Under the pieces are notes generated by a model. That model made no database searches and was not told where the DNA came from. It was given only the letters and a program-made list of their open reading frames with translations. Both the position numbers and the translations under genes were made by a program. This document shows positions 1-6,105 of a DNA stretch of 7,806 nucleotides, in pieces; within the stretch, counting starts at the first letter, position 1, and every line of letters starts with the position of its first letter. Origin of the DNA: Halieaceae bacterium UBA3479 (GTDB lineage Bacteria; Pseudomonadota; Gammaproteobacteria; Pseudomonadales; Halieaceae). The stretch covers positions 3,692 through 11,497 of the forward strand of contig DFQW01000112.1 of assembly GCA_002377985.1 (NCBI GenBank), given 5' to 3'.

Positions 1-1173
1 GCGAACCTTTTGCAGTACCAGACCGAACTTTGGTCTGTGTTTGGCGGTGTTTTTAAAAATCTCGCGCAGATGTCGGCGATGGGTTTGCCGACGATGGTTG
101 TGCTGCACGGCGGCTCGACGGCGGGTGGCGCGTACATGCCCGGCATGTCTGACTACGTCATTGGCGTCAAAGAAAATGGCATGGCAGCGCTGGGGGGGGC
201 CGCACTGGTGAAAGCGGCTACGGGTGAGATCGCCAATGACCGCGAACTCGGTGGCACCGAAATGCACGCCAGTGTCTCAGGCGTGGTCGAGTATCTGGTG
301 GAGGACGATGCTCACGGTTTACTGAAAGCGCGCGAGGTCTTCGGTCGGCTGGACTGGAATCGGCGCACCACGCCTGTGCACAGGCGCGCCTACACCGCCC
401 CGCGCTACGACGCTGAGGAACTGGCCGGCGCCGTGCCTACCGATCCCAAGGTGCCCTATGACTGCCGAGAGGTGCTGGCCCGCGTCGTGGACGGCTCTGA
501 AATCGAGGAATTCAAGCCGCGCTATGGTGTGTCCACGTTGTGCGCCCACGTCAGCATCACCGGCATCGCTTGCGCGGTGATCGGCAACAACGGGCCGATC
601 GACCCGAACGGCGCGACCAAGGCGGCGCAATTCATTCAGGCCTGCGATCAGGCAGATTTGCCGATTATTTTCTTCCAGAACACCACCGGTTATATGGTCG
701 GAACTGAGTACGAGCAGGCGGGCATGATCAAGCACGGTTCAAAAATGGTTCAGGCGGTGAGTACCGCGCGAGTGCCGAAAATCACTCTGTACATCGGCGC
801 CAGCTTTGGCGCGGGTAACTATGGTATGTGCGGCTGGGCCTATGAGCCCGACTTTTTATTCGCCTGGCCGAGTGCGCGCACGGGTGTGATGGCGGGGCAG
901 AGTGCAGCCAAGACCATGAGCGAGGTCGCGAGAGCGGGTGCCGCGCGCAAGGGTATCGAGATTCCCGAAGAGCAACTGGCCGAGCAGGAAGCCGCGATCA
1001 TCGCCCACTTCGATGCGCAGGAAGACGCGTTCTATACCTCGGGCCGCGTGCTGGATCACGGCGTGATCGACCCGCGCGATACCCGCAAGGTGCTCGCGTT
1101 TTGTCTTGAGACCATACTGGAGGGTCGGCAGCGCACGCTCACGCCCAACAGTTTTGGCGTGGCGAGGATGTGA
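1..1173 (+). CDS. Acyl-CoA carboxylase carboxyltransferase (beta) subunit, geranyl-/methylcrotonyl-CoA type, 5'-truncated
   Basis: This is the C-terminal 390 residues of a biotin-dependent acyl-CoA carboxylase beta subunit. Frame 1 is open from the first base, and family members are about 535 residues long, so roughly 150 N-terminal residues lie upstream. The subunit moves CO2 from carboxybiotin on the alpha subunit to an alpha,beta-unsaturated acyl-CoA in the cytoplasm. Visible signatures are the acyl-CoA oxyanion-hole loop STAGGAYMPGMSD (about residues 37-49), LVKAATGE (69-76), NTTGYMVG in the C-terminal half, and the biotin-side loop GASFGAGNYGMCGWAYEPDF (about 266-285). Where methylcrotonyl-CoA carboxylases read F-L-G/A-G-P-P-L, this protein has A-L-G-G-A-A-L (residues 63-69), suggesting a different or larger acyl pocket. 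It is followed 2 nt later by the hydratase gene. Membership of the carboxyltransferase family is certain; the exact substrate (geranyl-CoA, methylcrotonyl-CoA or another) is not. Confidence 0.93.
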   Translation, partial: ANLLQYQTELWSVFGGVFKNLAQMSAMGLPTMVVLHGGSTAGGAYMPGMSDYVIGVKENGMAALGGAALVKAATGEIANDRELGGTEMHASVSGVVEYLVEDDAHGLLKAREVFGRLDWNRRTTPVHRRAYTAPRYDAEELAGAVPTDPKVPYDCREVLARVVDGSEIEEFKPRYGVSTLCAHVSITGIACAVIGNNGPIDPNGATKAAQFIQACDQADLPIIFFQNTTGYMVGTEYEQAGMIKHGSKMVQAVSTARVPKITLYIGASFGAGNYGMCGWAYEPDFLFAWPSARTGVMAGQSAAKTMSEVARAGAARKGIEIPEEQLAEQEAAIIAHFDAQEDAFYTSGRVLDHGVIDPRDTRKVLAFCLETILEGRQRTLTPNSFGVARM

Positions 1174-1175
1174 TC

Positions 1176-1985
1176 ATGACAACACTACCCCATACCGATT
1201 CCGTCGAATGCGAACTCCATCAGGGCTGGTTGACTGTCTGGTTTAACCAACCCGAGCGGCGCAACCCACTCACTGATGAGGTGGTCGCCGACCTGCAGCG
1301 TATTTGCGATGCCCTGCAGGACGACCGTTCGGTACGCGGCATGACGCTGCGCGGCCGCGGCGGTTTCTTCTGCGCCGGCGGTGATCTCAAAGGCTTCAAG
1401 ACGATGGCAGTGGCCTCAAACGATGAGGTGATCGCCATGAGTGAACAGATTGGGCGCTTGCTCTACACCCTCGATCGGCTGCCGCTGGTCACTATCGCGG
1501 TCATAGAGGGGGCAGCAATGGCCGGGGGTTTGGGTGTGGCGTGTTGCTGTGACGTGACGATTGGCACAGCGGATGCCAAGTTTGCATTTTCTGAGACGCG
1601 GATCGGCATCTCGCCCGCTCAAATTGCCCGCTACGTCATGCAGAAGTGCGGCGAGTCCACGGGTCGGCGACTCATGCTGAGCGCAGCCCGCTTCGCAGGT
1701 GAGGAGGCGGCGGCCTTGGGCATTTTGGATGTGGTGGTGGCTGATGCCGAGGAGCTTGAGGCCGCCGAGGCGCGAATTCGCGCCGACGTGCTGGCCTGTG
1801 CCCCCGGCGCCGTGGCAGCGACCAAAACCTTGATCAGAACGCTACCCACGTTGCCGGATGAGCAAAAGATGCGGTTCGCGGCTGAGAACTTTACCGCCTG
1901 TTTAAAGGGCGAGGAGGGCATGGAAGGCGTCGCGTCTTTCTTGGAGAAGCGCAAGCCGAACTGGCATCAGGAGGGCGAGGGATGA
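1176..1985 (+). CDS. Enoyl-CoA hydratase/isomerase family protein, probable glutaconyl-CoA-type hydratase (AtuE/LiuC-like)
   Basis: A 269-residue crotonase-fold protein that probably hydrates the glutaconyl-CoA product of the flanking carboxylase (3-methylglutaconyl-CoA in the liu pathway, isohexenylglutaconyl-CoA in the atu pathway). The oxyanion-hole segment FFCAGGDLKGF lies at about residues 64-74, and the second segment, GAAMAGGLGVACCCD, at about 112-126. Of the two glutamates of rat mitochondrial enoyl-CoA hydratase, the Glu164 equivalent is kept (E140 in FSETRIGISPAQIA). The Glu144 position is Gly120, which I recall as usual in LiuC/AtuE-type hydratases. The ATG at 1176 is preferred over the GTG at 1170 because GAGG at 1164-1167 sits 8 nt from the ATG but only 2 nt from the GTG. 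The stop overlaps the start of the alpha-subunit gene (ATGA, 1982-1985), implying translational coupling. The ISPAQI segment is, as I remember it, more AtuE-like than LiuC-like, but this does not settle the substrate. Confidence 0.88.
   Translation: MTTLPHTDSVECELHQGWLTVWFNQPERRNPLTDEVVADLQRICDALQDDRSVRGMTLRGRGGFFCAGGDLKGFKTMAVASNDEVIAMSEQIGRLLYTLDRLPLVTIAVIEGAAMAGGLGVACCCDVTIGTADAKFAFSETRIGISPAQIARYVMQKCGESTGRRLMLSAARFAGEEAAALGILDVVVADAEELEAAEARIRADVLACAPGAVAATKTLIRTLPTLPDEQKMRFAAENFTACLKGEEGMEGVASFLEKRKPNWHQEGEG
1969..1974 (+). promoter_or_regulatory. Ribosome binding site of the alpha-subunit gene
   Basis: A full AGGAGG Shine-Dalgarno sequence, 7 nt before the ATG at 1982. It lies inside the end of the hydratase gene and fixes the alpha-subunit start at the ATGA overlap. 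Confidence 0.8.
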
Positions 1986-3976
1986 AAGCGATCCAGACAG
2001 TGCTGGTTGCCAACCGCGGTGAGATTGCGGTCCGAGTGATGCGCACCGCCAAGGCGATGGGGCTCAAAACTGTTGCCGTCTATTCCGATGCCGATGCCCG
2101 TGCGCTGCATGTGCGTACCGCCGATCTGGCCGTGCCTCTGGGGGGTAACACTGCTACTGAATCCTACTTGAACGGCGACGCCATCTTGGCGGCGGCCCAC
2201 GCAACGGGTGCGGATGCGATTCATCCAGGATATGGCTTTTTATCCGAGAACACCGGTTTTGCGGCGGCGTGTGCAGAGGCGGGCGTCATCTTTATTGGCC
2301 CGCCGGCTCAGGCCGTGGAGGTCATGGGCGATAAAGCGCTCGCCAAACGCGCGATGCTCGAGGCGAAGGTGCCCTGCATTCCGGGCTATCAGGGTGAAGA
2401 TCAGTCCGACGAAACCCTCTGTCGCGAGGCGGAAGCGATGGGCATGCCGGTGATGGTAAAAGCCGCCGCGGGTGGCGGCGGGCGCGGTATGCGTCGGGTC
2501 AGTGACCCAGCCTACTTGCAGCAGGCGATTACGCTGGCGCGTGCTGAGGCGGAGAGCGCGTTTGGTAATGGCGATTTGATCCTTGAGCGCGCGATTGAAG
2601 GTGCCCGGCACGTTGAGGTGCAGGTGTTCGCAGATACCCACGGTAACGTGATTCACCTGGGTGAGCGGGACTGCTCCCTGCAGCGGCGGCACCAGAAAGT
2701 GGTGGAAGAATCGCCCTGTCCTGTGATGACACCCGAGTTGCGTGACGCGATGGGTGCGGCGGCGGTTGAGGCGGCGCGCGCTGTCAATTACGTGGGCGCG
2801 GGCACGGTAGAATTTCTGCTCGACGCCAGCGGCGAATTTTACTTTCTGGAGATGAACACGCGACTGCAGGTCGAGCATCCGGTGACCGAATGTGTCACAG
2901 GATATGACCTGGTGCAGTGGCAAATTCAGGTGGCACAGGGTGAGCCATTACCCGCCACTCAAGAGGATGTTACGCTGTTTGGTCACGCCATCGAGGTGCG
3001 ACTCTGTGCCGAAGATCCGGCCGCAGGATTTCTGCCCAGCGCCGGCCCTGTATCACTATTTAGTATCCCGGCAGCCGAGAGCGTCCGCGTGGATGCGGGG
3101 ATCGAGACGGGGGATGCCATATCACCCTTTTATGACTCGATGGTAGGTAAGGTGATCGCCTGGGGCGAAACGCGCGAGATGGCCAGATTGCGCTTGCGCG
3201 CCGCGCTGCAGCGGACGGCCCTCGCAGGGGTTACCCACAACCGGGCCTTTTTACTTGAACTGCTCGATGATGCGACCTTTGTCGGCGGTGGCGCGACCAC
3301 AGACTTTATCGATCAGCAGTATCCCGAGGGCTATGTGCCAGATGCGGCCCCGAGCCGCCTGCTGGCAGCGGGTATTGCGCTGCAACAGATTCTTGCTGGC
3401 GAAGCCCATTTTTCGAGCGCACTGTCGGTCAGCGAGGAGTTGCGAGGCTGGGCGTCGACGGGGCCAGTGACGCGACGGCATCACTACACAGTCAGTGACG
3501 CGGCGTTTTCGGCGGAGATCACCCAAGTGTGCGCCGACGGCTTCGATATCAATCTGATGGAGTCCTGCCACGTCGTGACCATGGCATCGCTGGGCGAACA
3601 TCGCGCCACGCTGGTGATCGATGGCCAGCGCGTGGTCCTGGGCTATTACGTTCAGGACTCCGCTACGCTCATGCTCGCGACGGATCGCTCGGAAATCACG
3701 CTGGTCAACACAGATCTGATTCCCCCAGAGGCGGCAGAAGATGCACTCGGAGGTAAGGTGCTGGCACCCATGCACGGCCAGTTGATGGCAGTTTTGGTCG
3801 AGGCCAATGCGAGGGTAGACAAGGACCAGCGGCTCGCCGTCTTCGAGGCGATGAAGATGCAGCACGAAATCCTCGCGCCTGTCGCGGGTACGGTGGCGGA
3901 GTTACTCGGCCACGTCGGACAACAAATGGCAGCGGGTGATGTCATCTTGGTAATCGAGGAGGCGACCAGCGAATAA
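1982..3976 (+). CDS. Acyl-CoA carboxylase biotin-containing alpha subunit (biotin carboxylase + BCCP), AtuF/LiuD-like
   Basis: A complete 664-residue alpha subunit, the usual length for geranyl-CoA and methylcrotonyl-CoA carboxylases. It carboxylates its own biotin using ATP and bicarbonate, then swings it to the beta subunit encoded two genes upstream. Domains in order: biotin carboxylase N-terminal domain (about 1-115, opening VLVANRGEIAVRVMR), ATP-grasp domain (about 116-320), biotin carboxylase C-terminal domain (about 335-445), a variable beta-subunit-contact region (about 450-590), and a biotinyl carrier domain (about 590-660). ATP-site features include K118, K160 and the glycine-rich loop AAAGGGGRGM (161-170). 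The catalytic stretch EMNTRLQVEHPVTE spans 290-303, with E290 and R294, and R340 matches the essential Arg338 of E. coli AccC. The biotinylated lysine is K625 in EAMKM. The start is set by AGGAGG 7 nt upstream and by overlap with the hydratase stop. No missing active-site residue was noticed. The substrate cannot be decided from this subunit. Confidence 0.95.
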   Translation: MKAIQTVLVANRGEIAVRVMRTAKAMGLKTVAVYSDADARALHVRTADLAVPLGGNTATESYLNGDAILAAAHATGADAIHPGYGFLSENTGFAAACAEAGVIFIGPPAQAVEVMGDKALAKRAMLEAKVPCIPGYQGEDQSDETLCREAEAMGMPVMVKAAAGGGGRGMRRVSDPAYLQQAITLARAEAESAFGNGDLILERAIEGARHVEVQVFADTHGNVIHLGERDCSLQRRHQKVVEESPCPVMTPELRDAMGAAAVEAARAVNYVGAGTVEFLLDASGEFYFLEMNTRLQVEHPVTECVTGYDLVQWQIQVAQGEPLPATQEDVTLFGHAIEVRLCAEDPAAGFLPSAGPVSLFSIPAAESVRVDAGIETGDAISPFYDSMVGKVIAWGETREMARLRLRAALQRTALAGVTHNRAFLLELLDDATFVGGGATTDFIDQQYPEGYVPDAAPSRLLAAGIALQQILAGEAHFSSALSVSEELRGWASTGPVTRRHHYTVSDAAFSAEITQVCADGFDINLMESCHVVTMASLGEHRATLVIDGQRVVLGYYVQDSATLMLATDRSEITLVNTDLIPPEAAEDALGGKVLAPMHGQLMAVLVEANARVDKDQRLAVFEAMKMQHEILAPVAGTVAELLGHVGQQMAAGDVILVIEEATSE

Positions 3977-4034
3977 GCTGGTGTGCTATGAGGTGCTTGG
4001 TTAAGGTCGTGGGCAACGGAAAGGGAGCGGCATC

Positions 4035-4835
4035 ATGCAGCAGGCGAGTGACTTTTTAGCCGAGTCGGAAGCCTTGGAGCGGCTAATCACGCCGCTCCAG
4101 GTGGCCGACTTCACCCGGCCTACGGGATTCAAGGCGTGGACCTTCGAGACCATCATGCGACACCTGCACTTTTGGAACCATATGGCCAACCTTGCATTGA
4201 CCGCGCCCGATGACTTTCAGGCCGCGCTCAAGCCCGCGGTAGCAGGCATGATGGCCGGTAAAACGCTGCCCGAGATTGAGGTTAATCACTTCCCCGAAAC
4301 GGATCTCGCGTTGGTATCACTCTGGCAGACGGGCTTTCGCGACGTGGCGGCGGCCTATCAGCAGGCTGATCCTTCCGACCGGGTGGCATGGGTGGGCCCC
4401 AGTATGAGCGCGCGTTCGTCAATTACCGCTCGGCAAATGGAGACCTGGGCGCACGGTCAGGCTATCGCCGACGAGCTGGGTATTGTCCGTGCGGAAGACG
4501 ACCGCATCCGCAATATTGTGGTGCTGGGCGTAAATACCTTTGGCTGGTCGTTCACCGTTCGTGGCGCGGTGGTTCCCGAAGCAAAGCCCGCGCTGCGTTT
4601 AATCGCTCCATCAGGTGAGACCTGGGAATACGGGGACGCTGATAGCAGCGAGCGTGTCACTGGCATGGCGCATGAATTTGCCCAGGTGGTCACGCAAACG
4701 CGCAATGTTGCGGATACGGCGCTCACCGTTGAAGGTGAGATTGCCACGGAGTGGATGCGTAATGCCCAGTGCTTTGCCGGTGCCGCAGCCACTCCTCCTC
4801 TGCCCGGCGAGCGTCACACTAAATCGGCCGGCTAG
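4035..4835 (+). CDS. TIGR03084-type DinB/maleylpyruvate isomerase-like metal-binding protein
   Basis: A 266-residue protein resembling the TIGR03084 branch of the DinB/mycothiol-dependent maleylpyruvate isomerase (MDMPI) superfamily, cytoplasmic four-helix-bundle proteins that bind a divalent metal. The N-terminal helix region has the histidine-rich stretch IMRHLHFWNH (about 40-49), and the middle has the family hallmark GPSMSARSSITARQMETWAH (121-140). By analogy with the MDMPI triad (His, then Glu-x3-His), candidate ligands here are H43 or H45, E136 and H140; I infer this from spacing. There is no signal peptide or membrane segment. The start is supported by AAGGGAG (4021-4027), 7 nt before the ATG. 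The gene lies 58 nt after the carboxylase alpha gene on the same strand, with no terminator seen between them, so it is probably in the same operon. From memory, TIGR03084 proteins often neighbour acyclic-terpene-utilisation (AtuA-type) genes. The biochemical function of the family is unknown to me; a thiol-dependent isomerase is one possibility. Confidence 0.8.
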   Translation: MQQASDFLAESEALERLITPLQVADFTRPTGFKAWTFETIMRHLHFWNHMANLALTAPDDFQAALKPAVAGMMAGKTLPEIEVNHFPETDLALVSLWQTGFRDVAAAYQQADPSDRVAWVGPSMSARSSITARQMETWAHGQAIADELGIVRAEDDRIRNIVVLGVNTFGWSFTVRGAVVPEAKPALRLIAPSGETWEYGDADSSERVTGMAHEFAQVVTQTRNVADTALTVEGEIATEWMRNAQCFAGAAATPPLPGERHTKSAG

Positions 4836-4840
4836 GCTCC

Positions 4841-4859
4841 CAATAATGGCGCATTATTG
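4841..4859. terminator. Palindrome in the convergent gap, possible bidirectional terminator
   Basis: A perfect inverted repeat, CAATAATG-GCG-CATTATTG, lies 6 nt after the stop of the TIGR03084 gene and 18 nt from the stop of the minus-strand thioredoxin-like gene. Its position between converging genes suggests transcription termination in both directions. The stem is AT-rich and no clear U-tract follows on either strand, so a strong intrinsic terminator is doubtful. Confidence 0.35.
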
Positions 4860-4876
4860 ATTGTCGGTGCCGGCGC

Positions 4877-5257
4877 TTACGTCGCGTCGAGCCGGTTCAG
4901 CATGCGTCTCAGCGCCAGCCAAAATAGCTCTTGATCGGAATACCCAGTGACACGATCCAGTTCCTCGCAGCCGCGCATCTGAATAAAAGTGGGCGTGCCG
5001 AGAACCGGCGACACCGCGCAGTCGGCAAAAGGTCCCGCACCCTCGCGCCACGCTTCATACCGGATCTTTTGCATGGGCAGTATTTGCGCTTCGGTTGTTT
5101 TCGGGTAGATCGGGCCGACCTCGCGATCAAACTGCTGGCACGCGCCGCAGGAGGGGCTGTAGATATAGACGAGTACCACATCTTCCTCCGCCAAGGCCAA
5201 GTCACTCAGCGCGATGCAGGCTGCCGCCACTCCCAGCCTTGCTATCACTAACGCCAT
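4877..5257 (-). CDS. Periplasmic thioredoxin-like protein, SoxS/SoxW-like
   Basis: A thioredoxin-fold protein of 126 residues from the ATG at 5257. It starts with a Sec signal peptide (hydrophobic core about residues 8-21, ending ALA before EED). The redox motif is C37-G-A-C40 in YSPSCGACQQFDREVGPIYP, and the conserved cis-proline is P89 in LGTPTF. Extra cysteines are C80 and C97. The C-terminal part (TGYSDQELFWLALRRML) resembles the SoxS family, which keeps SoxYZ in its active reduced state in Paracoccus. With soxCD and a DsrE-like gene beside it, a thiol or persulfide reductase role in periplasmic sulfur oxidation is likely but inferred. The start is uncertain. A GTG at 5344 overlaps the stop of the dsrE-like gene by 4 nt (GTGA) and would add 29 residues. 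A GTG at 5284 would add 9 residues and give a more basic n-region. No start has a convincing ribosome binding site. The gene is probably co-transcribed with the dsrE-like gene upstream. Confidence 0.8.
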   Translation of the reverse strand: MALVIARLGVAAACIALSDLALAEEDVVLVYIYSPSCGACQQFDREVGPIYPKTTEAQILPMQKIRYEAWREGAGPFADCAVSPVLGTPTFIQMRGCEELDRVTGYSDQELFWLALRRMLNRLDAT

Positions 5258-5340
5258 GCGCCTGAGTCGAGCCAATGACGGCACAGCAGAGGAGTACTTA
5301 AAGTAAGCCCGACGCGTAAGGTAATTGGCAAGCGCGCCGG

Positions 5341-5772
5341 TCACAGTTTGATATACCCCCAGCCCTCGCTGACTTGAAGTCGACCCAATTCGGCGACCCC
5401 CGATGGCACGGTTTCAATGCCAAGGGCGAGATCATCCTTACTTAGGTTGAAGCTGGTTAGGGTGTTCTCGCAGGCAAAAATCCGCACACCAGACATCAGC
5501 AATTGCTCCATTTGTGCGCTGTAGTCACCGCCGTTGGCGTCTACCGCACCTTCCATAGCCGGTCGCACGCCTTCTGCTATCAGAATCACGCGCGCCGGTA
5601 TTGTCGGGTTGCCCGCCTGATGCCGGGCGATTTGCCGCAATACCCGATTCATTTTCTGGTCGGAATCGACGTGAAAGACAATGCCCGGCGCCTCCAAATC
5701 TGCGCTGAAAGCGGCCACCGGCACGAACACAACGAGTGCGGCGAGCAGTGTAAGAAGCGAACGCATGGTCAT
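5341..5772 (-). CDS. Periplasmic DsrE/DsrF-like family protein with single conserved Cys
   Basis: A 143-residue exported protein with a clear Sec signal peptide (MTMRSLLTLLAALVVFVPVA, cleavage likely after AFSA near residue 24). The mature part matches the DsrE/DsrF-like fold: FHVDS near residue 33, then RVILIAEG, ANGGDYSAQMEQLLMSGVRI, ACENTL, and the family ending VPSGVAELGRLQ...GWGYIKL. C101 in FACENTL sits where DsrE-family proteins have the cysteine that can carry a persulfide, and it is the only Cys in the mature protein. Known relatives act in sulfur relay; this branch is secreted and uncharacterised as far as I know. The ATG at 5772 is chosen because GAGG (5781-5784, minus strand) lies 8 nt upstream and the signal peptide starts there; the frame stays open to 5922 but that extension is implausible. 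It lies upstream of the thioredoxin-like gene and divergent from soxC, which implies a role with SoxCD or SoxYZ-bound sulfur (inference). Confidence 0.85.
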   Translation of the reverse strand: MTMRSLLTLLAALVVFVPVAAFSADLEAPGIVFHVDSDQKMNRVLRQIARHQAGNPTIPARVILIAEGVRPAMEGAVDANGGDYSAQMEQLLMSGVRIFACENTLTSFNLSKDDLALGIETVPSGVAELGRLQVSEGWGYIKL

Positions 5773-5945
5773 GACGATGTCCTCATTGCGGAGAGCGGCG
5801 GGGTAGCACTGGAGCCCTGTGTGGCGTTCCAATATTGATTGTGATGTATTCCTCGCGTCCTGTGGAGACGGTGAGTGGGGATCCCTTTTTGCGCGTGGTT
5901 TGTTGTGCACTTTCTGCAGCATGAATCAGCACAAAGGGACCCGTC

Positions 5946-6014
5946 ATGAGTGGTTGCCGCGGCTCTGGTAAAAAAGTGGTGATATGGGTTGCGATCCTCT
6001 GGAACACCGGTTAA
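5946..6014 (+). CDS. Possible 22-residue small ORF upstream of soxC
   Basis: An ATG at 5946 is preceded by AAAGGGA (5933-5939) at a 6-nt spacing and opens 22 codons ending in TAA at 6012-6014. The peptide begins MSGCRGSGKK and continues with a hydrophobic, tryptophan-containing stretch (VVIWVAILW), so it could be a tiny membrane peptide or a leader peptide. The stop codon falls at the edge of the inverted-repeat block before soxC. An ORF this short with a fair ribosome binding site can easily arise by chance, and if the promoter lies at about 6025 it would not be on the soxC transcript. No homology is claimed. Confidence 0.15.
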   Translation: MSGCRGSGKKVVIWVAILWNTG

Positions 6015-6050
6015 CCTATGGTTATATCATTATTCTTAAAAAGAATAACC
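6012..6050. promoter_or_regulatory. Candidate operator: two adjacent inverted repeats upstream of soxC
   Basis: Two perfect inverted repeats lie close together: TAACC-TAT-GGTTA (6012-6024) and TTATTCTT-AAA-AAGAATAA (6030-6048). The second contains ATTC-N7-GAAT. From memory, ArsR-family persulfide or sulfide sensors (SqrR, BigR, SoxR) bind ATTC/GAAT half-sites with a spacer of about 7-8 nt, and such regulators commonly control sox genes. A third TAACC occurs at 6046-6050. The block overlaps the best -10-like boxes on both strands, so a bound repressor could shut off both divergent units. No regulator gene is in the window. Confidence 0.5.
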
Positions 6051-6098
6051 AAAAATTTTTGCATTGCCGGTGGTATTTTCGGCCAACAACCAACCATC

Positions 6099-6105
6099 AA
6101 GGGGG
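6099..6105 (+). promoter_or_regulatory. Ribosome binding site of soxC
   Basis: AAGGGGG lies 9 nt before the ATG at 6115. The same purine run abuts the ATG at 6106 with no spacing, so 6115 is the better soxC start. The TTG at 6064 has no comparable site. Confidence 0.6.

Noticed and set aside
192..199. A run of eight G residues inside the carboxyltransferase gene, as a possible phase-variation or error site
   Set aside because: The frame is intact on both sides and the encoded G-G matches family alignment (L-G-G before A-A-L), so there is no sign of a frameshift or switching.
2240..2923. A 227-codon open frame on the minus strand inside the carboxylase alpha gene
   Set aside because: It lies wholly within a well-conserved coding sequence in the opposite direction, has no recognisable domain, and is Arg/His-rich as expected for an antisense shadow in GC-rich DNA.
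3251..3865. A 204-codon minus-strand open frame opposite the C-terminal half of the alpha subunit
   Set aside because: It is an antisense shadow of the BCCP-containing region, with no ribosome binding site or family resemblance.
3977..4034. A terminator or promoter between the alpha-subunit gene and the TIGR03084 gene
   Set aside because: No hairpin with a T-tract and no convincing -35/-10 pair is visible in the 58 nt, so the two genes are treated as one operon.
5773..5922. A 50-residue N-terminal extension of the dsrE-like protein from a start at 5922
   Set aside because: The extension is polar and low in conservation signals and would bury the signal peptide. The ATG at 5772 has GAGG at 8 nt and opens directly on the signal sequence.
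5882..5939. TCCCTTT (5882-5888) and AAAGGGA (5933-5939) as an inverted repeat or hairpin
   Set aside because: The arms are only 7 bp with a 44-nt loop, which is expected by chance; the right arm is better explained as a possible Shine-Dalgarno sequence.
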